Made by a program: the position numbers and the translations under genes. DNA of 20,544 nt from JALYUA01 sp040004225 (GTDB lineage: Bacteria > Acidobacteriota > Thermoanaerobaculia > UBA5066 > Gp7-AA6), in the NCBI GenBank assembly GCA_040004225.1, contig JBDUBI010000028.1:1-20544 (forward strand), written 5' to 3'. The notes below the pieces were generated by a model that saw only the letters and a program-made list of their open reading frames with translations, ran no database searches and was not told the DNA's origin. This document shows, in pieces, positions 7,966-14,096 of the stretch; position 1 is the first letter of the stretch, and each line of letters starts with the position of its first letter.

Positions 7966-8649
7966 TCACTGCGGCAGGACCACTTCCGTGCGCCTGTTGA
8001 CGGCCCGACCCGAAGCCGTGGCGTTGCTCTCGATCGGGAAGTCCTTGCCGAAACCGCGCGGTTCGAGCCGCGCTTTGGCGACGCCTCCCGCGGCAGAGAG
8101 GTAGTTGAAAACGGCGTTTGCCCGGTCGAGGGACAGCTTGAGGTTGAAGTCGTCTTTCCCCGTCGCATCCGTGTATCCGCAGACATACGCCTTTGCGTTG
8201 GGAAAATAGGTATTCAGGATTTCCTTCTGTTTGTTCAGGATCGGAAGCGCCTCCGGTTTCAACTCCGACTTCGAGCTGTCGAAGGAGACCTTCTCGGAGT
8301 ACTCGAACACCAGAAGGCGTCCGGCGCCCAGCTTTTTCGCCAGCGCCGAAGGCTCCTTCGCGAAGCGGAAAATCACCTGCGCCGTTTCGGGCGAAAGGAT
8401 CCGGATGCGCTTCTCGACCACGTCGCCTTCCGTCGCGGTCGCCTGGATCGATTCCAGATCGTCGAACGTCTCGATTTCGAAGCGCTGCGGAACCGCGCCG
8501 ATCGTCTTGTTGCGGTATTTCACTTCCGCCTTGCCCGGCTCGGAAAGGACGTCAATCGTCATCTTCAGTTCGAGCTTTTTCGCGCAGCCTGTCGCCATCG
8601 CCAGCACGACAACGACGATCGGGTAAAGAGAGAACAGACGTCGTCTCAT
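7966..8649 (-). CDS. OmpA-family lipoprotein with N-terminal PEGA-like domain
   Basis: This 227-residue protein starts with a lipoprotein signal (hydrophobic core, then MATGC; predicted lipidated Cys22). The residue after Cys is Ala rather than Asp, so outer-membrane sorting is expected. Residues about 30-75 (IDVLSEPGKAEVKYRNKTIG...PQRFEI) look like a PEGA domain. The C-terminal half is an OmpA peptidoglycan-binding domain: VSFDSSKSELKPEA, GYTDATGKDDFNLKLSLDRA (Asp161 and Arg176 at the usual diaminopimelate contact positions) and RGFGKDFPI...NRRTEVVL. It is likely an anchor between outer membrane and cell wall. It is the second gene of a unit with the upstream kinase-TonB gene (15 nt apart), with a strong AGAGGAG ribosome binding site at 8655-8661. 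Confidence 0.9.
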   Translation of the reverse strand: MRRRLFSLYPIVVVVLAMATGCAKKLELKMTIDVLSEPGKAEVKYRNKTIGAVPQRFEIETFDDLESIQATATEGDVVEKRIRILSPETAQVIFRFAKEPSALAKKLGAGRLLVFEYSEKVSFDSSKSELKPEALPILNKQKEILNTYFPNAKAYVCGYTDATGKDDFNLKLSLDRANAVFNYLSAAGGVAKARLEPRGFGKDFPIESNATASGRAVNRRTEVVLPQ

Positions 8650-8654
8650 GAGCG

Positions 8655-8661
8655 CTCCTCT
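8655..8661 (-). promoter_or_regulatory. Shine-Dalgarno (AGAGGAG) for the OmpA lipoprotein
   Basis: AGAGGAG lies 5 nt before the ATG at 8649, inside the 15-nt gap after the kinase stop. It is one of the few clear ribosome binding sites here and contrasts with the first-in-unit genes that lack one. Confidence 0.75.
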
Positions 8662-8664
8662 TAT

Positions 8665-10395
8665 TTACGGGTTCTCGGGCCCCGGAATTATAACCGGCAC
8701 TCCGACGGTCGACTCGACGGGGCGCCCCTCCGAATCTCGCGCGGGCTTGAAGCGATAGCGAAGGATGGCGGCGCGGGCGGCGCGGTCGCATTCCGGACAG
8801 AGGGGGGAAATGACGCGGGCGTCCCGGACGCTCCCGTCCTCCGCGATCGTGACGCGAAGACCGACGCTCCGGTTGGCGAATTCGCGCAGCAGCTCCGGAG
8901 CGAGCTCGATGGCGGGCGCGCTCTCGCTCTGGGCGGGAAAGACGGGGCGCCGCGAGGACGGAGCCGGCAGCGACTCGGCGACGGCTGCGGGCCTTCGAGT
9001 CGGGACGGAGGCCCGAGGCCGCTCGGTCGGGCGCGCCGGCACCGGCGCCTGTCGGACGGGCGCGGTCGAGGGCTCCGGCAGGGCCGTCGGCGGGGGAAGG
9101 GGCTGTGTCGGCGAGGCGGTCGGAAGAAGGGAAGGCGCGGTCGCCCGCGCGACCGCGGCGGCGGGTCGGGGAGAGGGATTCGACGGTCTTCGCATCGCGA
9201 GAAACGCGGCGAGGGCAGGGAGGCCGATCGCGGCGGCGGCCCACCAGATCCACCGCGGAAAACGAGACGCCGGCGGCAGCGCGGATTCCGCAGGGAGAGC
9301 CGGCGCCGCCGGCAGGACCGGCACCCCCGGCGCGACCGCGACCGGCGCCACCGGCACCTTCGGGACGGCGGTTGGGGCCTGCCCGGGCGACAACAGCGGG
9401 TTGTCGGTCCGCAGCGTCGGCAGGGAGTCTGAAAAATCGGTGGACGCCGACGAACGCGACGCCGAACCGGGCGGCGCCGAAAGACCGGAGGGCGTGGCGC
9501 CCGGCTCCGGGGGCCGGCTGAACTTTTTCAGAGGGGGGAGCGGCACGGGGTTCCCGGCGAGAAACTCCTGCAGCGCTCTCCCCATCTCTCCGGCGGTCTG
9601 ATACCGCGCGTCCGGCTCCCGCTCCAGCGCGCGCATCACGATCGCCTCGAAAATCGGCTGAATGCCGGGACGCTTCGGCGCGAGCGGCTCGGCCGCCATC
9701 GTGAAACGTTTCATCGCCATGCGGACGGGGTCCGTGTCCTGAAAGGGAAAGCTGTTCGACACCATGCGGTAGAGCGTCGCGCCGAGCGAGTAGATGTCCA
9801 CCCGTCCGTCGATGACACCGCCCGTGAGCTGCTCCGGGGCGATGTACGCGGGAGACCCGAGGATCGTTCCCGTGCGGGTGTGGACCACGCTCTGCTCGGA
9901 CTTCGCGATCCCGAAATCCATCAGGTACGGGTGGCGCCGCGTGTCGACGAGGATGTTCTCCGGCTTGATGTCCCGGTGCACGATGCCGCGCCGGTGGCTG
10001 TAGTCGAGCGCGTCGCACACGGCCATCGCGAGTTCCGCGGTCTCGACTTCCGACCAGGGTCCCTTCTGCTTGAGCTCGCGAATCAAGGTCGGCCCGTCGA
10101 CGAATTGCATCGTGAACCAGCAGAGGTCTTCGTGCTGCCCGAACGCGAAAATCTTGATGATGTTCGGGTGGTCGAGCGAGGCGGCGAGTCGAGCCTCCTG
10201 GCGGAAGCGCTCCGTGAAATCCGGATCCTCGAGGTCCGCGGCCAGGACCTTCAGCGCTTCGATGCGATCGAGCCGCCGATTTCGGACGCGATAGACGGTG
10301 GCGAAGCCGCCGCGGCCGAGATGGCCGACCATCTCGTAGCTCTCGGCGAGCAGGGCCGCGATGCGGGCCTCACGCGAGTCGGAAGAGGAAGACAA
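8665..10395 (-). CDS. Serine/threonine protein kinase fused to a TonB C-terminal domain
   Basis: This 576-residue protein has three parts. Residues about 20-280 are a complete Hanks-type kinase: GRGGFATVY loop (27-35), Lys49, Glu67, HRDIKPEN (140-147, catalytic Asp142), DFG (160-162) and APE (186-188). A Pro/Ala/Ser-rich segment leads to one membrane helix (about 382-401, WIWWAAAAIGLPALAAFLAM). Beyond it lie a second Pro-rich stretch and a TonB_C domain (about 500-570: VGLRVTIAEDGSV, then RAAILRYRFKPA). The predicted topology is cytoplasmic kinase, inner-membrane helix, periplasmic linker and TonB fold. The helix lacks the His used by TonB to couple to ExbB, so sensing seems likelier than energy transfer. 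The start is TTG at 10395; the next Met (residue 22) lies inside the kinase domain. Periplasmic Cys533 and Cys536 (CPEC) could form a disulfide. It is co-transcribed with the OmpA lipoprotein. Confidence 0.9.
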   Translation of the reverse strand: MSSSSDSREARIAALLAESYEMVGHLGRGGFATVYRVRNRRLDRIEALKVLAADLEDPDFTERFRQEARLAASLDHPNIIKIFAFGQHEDLCWFTMQFVDGPTLIRELKQKGPWSEVETAELAMAVCDALDYSHRRGIVHRDIKPENILVDTRRHPYLMDFGIAKSEQSVVHTRTGTILGSPAYIAPEQLTGGVIDGRVDIYSLGATLYRMVSNSFPFQDTDPVRMAMKRFTMAAEPLAPKRPGIQPIFEAIVMRALEREPDARYQTAGEMGRALQEFLAGNPVPLPPLKKFSRPPEPGATPSGLSAPPGSASRSSASTDFSDSLPTLRTDNPLLSPGQAPTAVPKVPVAPVAVAPGVPVLPAAPALPAESALPPASRFPRWIWWAAAAIGLPALAAFLAMRRPSNPSPRPAAAVARATAPSLLPTASPTQPLPPPTALPEPSTAPVRQAPVPARPTERPRASVPTRRPAAVAESLPAPSSRRPVFPAQSESAPAIELAPELLREFANRSVGLRVTIAEDGSVRDARVISPLCPECDRAARAAILRYRFKPARDSEGRPVESTVGVPVIIPGPENP

Positions 10396-10442
10396 GGCGA
10401 AAAAAGGCGCCGTCCCGCTTGGATCAGCGCGGCGGTCGTGAA

Positions 10443-10465
10443 TGAAAAAGCGAGGTTCGCTCGCT
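10443..10465 (-). terminator. Rho-independent terminator of the UPF0158 gene
   Basis: Read on the minus strand, AGCGAG pairs with CTCGCT around a 5-nt loop and runs straight into TTTTTC. The stem begins at the stop codon of the UPF0158 gene. This separates that gene from the kinase unit downstream. Confidence 0.7.
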
Positions 10466-10893
10466 CACATTGCCAGCCCGCGGTCCGCTCGGGAAAATGG
10501 AATCCCCTGGGCCGCGAGCCAGGCCTGCGCCCGTTCGAGCGCCTGGCGCTCCTTGAAATGGAAGAACCGCGCCTCCTCTTTCGGGAATCTCAAAAGCGCC
10601 TTGCGGAACGTGGACACCGCATCCGGCCCGGAGAGTGCGCCGGCCAGCATCCGCCGGCACGCCTCGTCCTCGCATTCCGTCAAAAACGCCTCGAGGTCCC
10701 CGAGCGTGCGCTCTCCCTGGTCCCTGGGCAGAGCCACGAAACGGGGGCTTCCGGAAAACTCCGCATGCCGCGCCAGATCCGAGACGAGCGCCTGCTCGAC
10801 GTCCCCGGTCTCCCGGTCGAAGAAATGCGTGATCTGGTGGGAGCGGCTCTCGAAGCCGACGATCAGGCCCTCCCAGTCGATCTTGAATGGCAT
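10465..10893 (-). CDS. UPF0158 family protein
   Basis: This 142-residue soluble protein of unknown function resembles UPF0158: an early DWEGLIVGFE-type helix, an ITHFFDRETGDV strand-turn, RFVALPRD, a central LGDLEAFL...EACRRMLAGAL helix pair, and a closing FRKALLRFPKEEARFFHFKERQALERAQAWL. No catalytic motif is visible. The ATG at 10893 is preferred because the conserved region starts at once; a GTG at 10920 would add nine residues (SSFPTARL...), and neither has a good ribosome binding site. It is transcribed divergently from the diiron oxygenase and ends in its own terminator, so it is probably monocistronic. Confidence 0.78.
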   Translation of the reverse strand: MPFKIDWEGLIVGFESRSHQITHFFDRETGDVEQALVSDLARHAEFSGSPRFVALPRDQGERTLGDLEAFLTECEDEACRRMLAGALSGPDAVSTFRKALLRFPKEEARFFHFKERQALERAQAWLAAQGIPFSRADRGLAM

Positions 10894-10944
10894 CAGTCGT
10901 GCTGTCGGGAAGCTGGACACCCGCAGTTCGAAGGCATAAGCCGG

Positions 10945-10950
10945 TATGAT
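10945..10950 (+). promoter_or_regulatory. -10 element (TATGAT), quasi-palindromic, possibly bidirectional
   Basis: TATGAT ends 11 nt before the ATG at 10962. It lies in the near-palindrome GTATGATAC (10944-10952), whose complement gives TATCAT on the minus strand, facing the UPF0158 gene. One site could therefore serve both divergent genes. Confidence 0.45.
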
Positions 10951-10961
10951 ACGCGGTTCAT

Positions 10962-12092
10962 ATGACTGTGAAAAAAATCTCCACGTTCGACGACTGGATC
11001 GACGCGTTTCGCTCCTGGCAGGGCGACATCAATCTGCGTCTCCCCCGCTTCTCCGATTACCAGTTCGAGGCGAAATACGGCGATCTGAAGACGAACGAGA
11101 TCGAGTTCGGCGATTTCGCGGGCAACAGGAAGTGGGAGCGGGTCACCCAGATCCCCCAGCAACAGATTCGCGACGCGCTGTTGAATCTCATCGTTTACCA
11201 GGGGGACACCGAGTTTGCTTCCGTCGAGCAGCAGCGCAACCTGCTCGAAACGTCCCCCTCCGACTACGACACCGAGAGCGTGTGCCGGATCATGGTCGAA
11301 GAAATGCGGCACGGCTGGCAGATGTGCCATCTGCTCGTCAACCAATTCGGAGAAACCGGCAAGATCGAGGCGCGCAAGCTCCTCGAGCGGCGTGCGTGGG
11401 ACAACAGCCGCCTGCTGGGATCCTTTAACGTGGAAGTCGACAACTGGGTCGACTTCTTCACGTACACCGAGTTCGTCGACCGCGACGGCAAGTTCCAGCT
11501 GAACATGCTTTCCACCTCCGCGTTCGCGCCGCTCGCGCGTTCGATGGGCCCCATGCTTCGCGAAGAGGGATTCCACCTGGGCACCGGGCACATGGGGCTC
11601 CAGCGGATCGTGAAGGCGGGCCGCGTCCCGCCCGCGCTCCTGCAGAAGTACATCAACAAGTGGCTTTCGACCGCCTACGACCTCTTCGGCAAGGACTCTT
11701 CCTCGTCCGCGGAATGGTTCTACGTCTGGGGGCTCAAGGGCCGGTACGACGAATCGCGCCAGACGGACGCTCCGGACAAAGCCCACTTGAACGAGCTCTC
11801 CCGCGAGATGTACCGCCAGGAGGTCGAGAAACTTCTCCAGTCGATCAGCCGGCTGCTCCCCGCGGGAACGGACCCGATCGTCGCGCCGGACATGAAGTTT
11901 CACCGCTCGATCGGCGAGTTCGCCGGAGAGCCCTACTCCCTCCGAGGCGAGCGGATGTCGCCGGAGACCTATGCGAAGCACGCGGCGGAGGTGCTTCCGA
12001 ACGAGGAAGAGAAACAGTTCATCCGGGACCTGATGAGAGAGCCGGGCTGGATCGCCCCGCGGGAAGAGGTCACCGCGATCACGGAGAACTGA
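10962..12092 (+). CDS. BoxB/PaaA-like non-haem diiron oxygenase
   Basis: This 376-residue helical protein resembles BoxB (benzoyl-CoA 2,3-epoxidase oxygenase) and more distantly PaaA. Visible signatures are VYQGDTEFASVEQQ (78-91, candidate ligand Glu84), EEMRHGWQM (113-121, ExxH Glu114/His117), FVDRDGKFQL (171-180) and REEGFHLGTGH (200-210, ExxH Glu202/His205). Together these give the two ExxH pairs and extra carboxylates of a ferritin-like diiron site. It is about 100 residues shorter than the roughly 470-residue length I recall for BoxB, mainly at the N-terminus, but resemblance continues to the end (LKGRYDESR, FHRSIGEFAG, GWIAP). No BoxA reductase, BoxC hydrolase, CoA ligase or paa gene is nearby, so substrate and electron donor are unknown. 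mutY begins 4 nt after its stop. Confidence 0.82.
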   Translation: MTVKKISTFDDWIDAFRSWQGDINLRLPRFSDYQFEAKYGDLKTNEIEFGDFAGNRKWERVTQIPQQQIRDALLNLIVYQGDTEFASVEQQRNLLETSPSDYDTESVCRIMVEEMRHGWQMCHLLVNQFGETGKIEARKLLERRAWDNSRLLGSFNVEVDNWVDFFTYTEFVDRDGKFQLNMLSTSAFAPLARSMGPMLREEGFHLGTGHMGLQRIVKAGRVPPALLQKYINKWLSTAYDLFGKDSSSSAEWFYVWGLKGRYDESRQTDAPDKAHLNELSREMYRQEVEKLLQSISRLLPAGTDPIVAPDMKFHRSIGEFAGEPYSLRGERMSPETYAKHAAEVLPNEEEKQFIRDLMREPGWIAPREEVTAITEN

Positions 12093-12096
12093 GCCG

Positions 12097-13179
12097 CTGA
12101 CGGCTACGCTTCTCCGGCGCCGGCTTCTCTCCTGGTACCGGACCGAGAACCGGCAACTCCCCTGGCGCGGGACCCGCGACCCCTACCGGATCTGGGTTTC
12201 CGAAGTGATGCTGCAGCAGACCACCGTGGCGGCCGTGCGCTCGCGGTACGACACATTTCTCGACCGCTTCCCGGACATCGACTCGCTCGCACGCGCCCGC
12301 GAAGAAACGGTGCTGGCCGAGTGGTCGGGGCTCGGGTACTACGCCCGGGCCCGTCACCTGTCGCGCGCCGCCCGGCAGGTGGTTCGCGAGCACGGCGGCC
12401 GGCTGCCGCGAAGCGTGCCGGCGCTGCGCGCTCTTCCCGGTTTCGGGGACTACACGGCCGCGGCCGTCGCGTCGCTGGCCTGGGGCATCCGAGCTCCGGC
12501 GGCGGATGCGAACGTCACGCGGGTTCTGTCGCGGCTCCATGCGATCGACGGAGTCTCCGGATCACCGCCGCACCGGGAGCGTGTCCTGGCCGCCGCGGCG
12601 GAGCTCCTCCCCCGGCAACGGCCCGGCGACGCGACCGCCGCGCTGATGGACCTGGGTCAGGCGATCTGCCTTCCCCAGCGCCCTCAATGCCCCCGCTGTC
12701 CCCTCCGACGTGACTGCGCGGGCTTCGCGTCCGGAGACCCGGAGCGCTACCCGCTGCGCGTCGCGAAGGTCCCCATGTCCCGGGCGGAAATCGCGGCCGC
12801 CGTCGTCCTCGAAGACGGGCGGGCGCTGCTCCTGCGGCGGCCGAAAGGCGTTTCCCTGGCCGGAATGTGGGAGTTTCCCTCCGTCGAAGGCGCGACACCG
12901 GACGCGGCCAGAAGCGGCCTCGCGCTTCTTATGACTTCGCTGGGGCTCGCGCTCGACACGGCCGCCGCCCCCCGCCCGGCGGCCCATACGATCATGCGCC
13001 GGCGCCTGCGGATCGCGGTCTTCCGGGGCCTTCCCGCACCAGCCCTCCCCGCTCCCGGCCTCTCGCGGGATCGACACCGCGCGCGCTGGTGGTCCGCGGC
13101 CGAGCTCGACCGGGCGGCCGTCTCGACGCTGACCCGGAAGATCGGTCGAGCCGTGGGCTTCCTTCCGGTGGCACAATGA
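12097..13179 (+). CDS. mutY: A/G-specific adenine glycosylase MutY
   Basis: This 360-residue base-excision enzyme removes adenine mispaired with 8-oxoguanine. It shows NRQLPWR (18-24), the catalytic Glu36 in SEVMLQQT, a helix-hairpin-helix LPGFGDYTAAAV ending at catalytic Asp137, and a 4Fe-4S site C191-x6-C198-x2-C201-x5-C207. The NUDIX-like C-terminal domain (about 225-350) contains LLLRRPKGVSLAGMWEFP. The start is unusual. The first ordinary start codons, GTG 12205 and ATG 12208, would delete Glu36 and the LPWR segment. No ATG, GTG or TTG exists between the in-frame stops at 12031-12036 and 12205, so CTG at 12097 is the only reasonable start. GGAG lies 10 nt upstream of it. It is probably coupled to the diiron gene. 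Confidence 0.9.
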   Translation: MTATLLRRRLLSWYRTENRQLPWRGTRDPYRIWVSEVMLQQTTVAAVRSRYDTFLDRFPDIDSLARAREETVLAEWSGLGYYARARHLSRAARQVVREHGGRLPRSVPALRALPGFGDYTAAAVASLAWGIRAPAADANVTRVLSRLHAIDGVSGSPPHRERVLAAAAELLPRQRPGDATAALMDLGQAICLPQRPQCPRCPLRRDCAGFASGDPERYPLRVAKVPMSRAEIAAAVVLEDGRALLLRRPKGVSLAGMWEFPSVEGATPDAARSGLALLMTSLGLALDTAAAPRPAAHTIMRRRLRIAVFRGLPAPALPAPGLSRDRHRARWWSAAELDRAAVSTLTRKIGRAVGFLPVAQ

Positions 13180-13186
13180 TCCCATT

Positions 13187-13597
13187 CTGATCATCACGAC
13201 CGCCGGTTCGCTACTCCTGCAGACGTGGCTCGCGCTCGTTTCGGGGCAGGCATCCGCCGTTCCCGCGAGCCCGGCCTCCCGTCTGACGCTGCGTAACGGG
13301 ACGGTCTACCTGCTGATCGAGCCCCCCAGGATGACGGGATCCCGCGTGGTCTTCACCACGATGGACGGTCAGATGTATTCGATGGATCAGACCGAGGTCG
13401 AATCGATCGGCGCCGCGCCGCGCCCGACGCGCACGCCTGCGCACTCCTACAGCATCCAGGATTCCCGGGCGCTCGGCGCGCTCGCCCGGCAGGACCGCGA
13501 AGCGCGGGGCCTGAAAGCCGAGGTCGCGCCTCGCCGGGCCCCCGCCGCAAAGAAGCGCGCGCGAAGAGCCGCAAGGACACCGACGCCGCGGGCGTGA
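13187..13597 (+). CDS. Small exported hypothetical protein, start uncertain
   Basis: This open frame encodes up to 136 residues: a hydrophobic signal-like segment (IITTAGSLLLQTWLALVSGQASA), a compact beta-type stretch (LTLRNGTVYLLIEPPRMTGS, then VVFTTMDGQMYSMDQTEVESI) and a basic Ala/Arg/Lys tail (RAPAAKKRARRAARTP). Small proteins with this VVFTT-DGQMYS-type motif are usually annotated as hypothetical. The only ATG in frame (13331) would remove the signal segment. An ATG at 13176 overlaps the mutY stop as ATGA, the classic coupling arrangement, but its frame stops after four codons. Either translation starts at CTG 13187 or ATT 13184, or one base is missing near 13186-13190. It is probably the last gene of the unit that includes the diiron gene and mutY. 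Confidence 0.5.
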   Translation: MIITTAGSLLLQTWLALVSGQASAVPASPASRLTLRNGTVYLLIEPPRMTGSRVVFTTMDGQMYSMDQTEVESIGAAPRPTRTPAHSYSIQDSRALGALARQDREARGLKAEVAPRRAPAAKKRARRAARTPTPRA

Positions 13598-13616
13598 CAG
13601 ACCGGGATTAGTTTAT

Positions 13617-13637
13617 CGGCTGGCTCGAATCCAGCCG
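13617..13637. repeat. 7-bp stem hairpin after the small exported gene
   Basis: CGGCTGG and CCAGCCG flank the 7-nt loop CTCGAAT, 20 bp past the stop codon. It could end transcription of the small gene, but no T-run follows on the plus strand. The loop resembles a tRNA T-loop, but no matching acceptor or anticodon arm is found. Confidence 0.4.
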
Positions 13638-13753
13638 GCGAGCAGAGTCGCCTCTCCCGGCGAATCGAGTCACGCGAGAATCCCTCACGACGACGATCTT
13701 CGGGGAGAAGGCCATCCTCGCAGCAACAGGAAGCACGGCATCAGGAAATGACG

Positions 13754-13790
13754 CCTCACCCTAACCCTCTCCCCCGGCGCGTGGGGAGAG
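13754..13790. repeat. CCTCACCC-AACCCTCTCCCC palindromic element, copy 1
   Basis: The element reads CCTCACCCTAACCCTCTCCC followed by GGGGAGAG. CTCTCCCC (13767-13774) pairs perfectly with GGGGAGAG (13783-13790). This is the widely seen class of interspersed intergenic repeats with the CCCTCACCC-AACCCTCTCCC core. Confidence 0.6.
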
Positions 13791-13840
13791 AAAGGCGCCT
13801 CATCACGACAGTGGCGATACGCAACACCTGCCTGCGGGCC

Positions 13841-13880
13841 CCCTCACCCCAACCCTCTCCCCGAGCGCGGGGCGAGGGGG
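13841..13880. repeat. CCTCACCC-AACCCTCTCCCC palindromic element, copy 2
   Basis: The second copy starts 87 bp after the first, in the same orientation. CCCTC-t-CCCC pairs with GGGG-c-GAGGG around a 6-nt loop. Its 5' core is nearly identical to copy 1 (T to C at one place), while the 3' arm has diverged. Confidence 0.6.
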
Positions 13881-13915
13881 CGGAGCTGCGCTCCAGCCAG
13901 GAGGGTGGCTAAGCT

Positions 13916-13966
13916 CGCCCCGAGAGGAGTCTCCCGACCAGAGGGAGGGAGGAGCCTCTCGGGGCG
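13916..13966. repeat. Nested inverted repeat with 12-bp perfect outer arms
   Basis: CGCCCCGAGAGG (13916-13927) and CCTCTCGGGGCG (13955-13966) are perfect complements. The 27-nt spacer holds an inner CTCCC/GGGAG pair (13931-13935 and 13943-13947). It could form a two-stage hairpin or cruciform. Confidence 0.6.
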
Positions 13967-14031
13967 GGAGCCGTAGCGAACGAAGGGACGAGGCGAACGG
14001 TCGAGGCCGCATCCGGCCGAGCCGTTAGCCG

Positions 14032-14059
14032 GTGCCTTCGCCGCGCTCGGCGGAGGCAC
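14032..14059. repeat. 12-bp stem-loop upstream of the hydrolase gene
   Basis: GTGCCTTCGCCG pairs with CGGCGGAGGCAC (one G-T wobble) around the 4-nt loop CGCT. It lies about 26 bp before the hydrolase -10 element. There is no T-run. It could be a terminator-like stem or part of the repeat mosaic. Confidence 0.55.
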
Positions 14060-14085
14060 GTCCCGCAGTGAGCGAAGACGACGTT

Positions 14086-14091
14086 TATGAT
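14086..14091 (+). promoter_or_regulatory. -10 element (TATGAT) for the hydrolase gene
   Basis: TATGAT ends 5 nt before the ATG at 14097, with no room for a Shine-Dalgarno. This fits a leaderless transcript. Confidence 0.5.
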
Positions 14092-14096
14092 GTGCC

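Larger units (their letters stand above)
13598..14096. other. Non-coding 0.5-kb intergenic block rich in inverted repeats
   Basis: No convincing gene is present on either strand. The block holds a short hairpin after the small gene (13617-13637), two copies of a CCTCACCC(T/C)AACCCTCTCCCC element, a long interrupted inverted repeat, a 12-bp hairpin and finally the -10 of the hydrolase gene. Small open frames here are Arg/Pro-rich and coincide with the repeats. Confidence 0.7.

Noticed and set aside
8980..9520. Repetitive GC-rich stretch as a possible DNA repeat array
   Set aside because: It encodes the Pro/Ala/Thr-rich linkers of the kinase-TonB protein; the periodicity is explained by codon repetition.
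13598..13650. Possible tRNA remnant or attachment site (T-loop-like CTCGAAT hairpin)
   Set aside because: Only one arm resembles a tRNA; no acceptor complement, anticodon stem or integrase is present.
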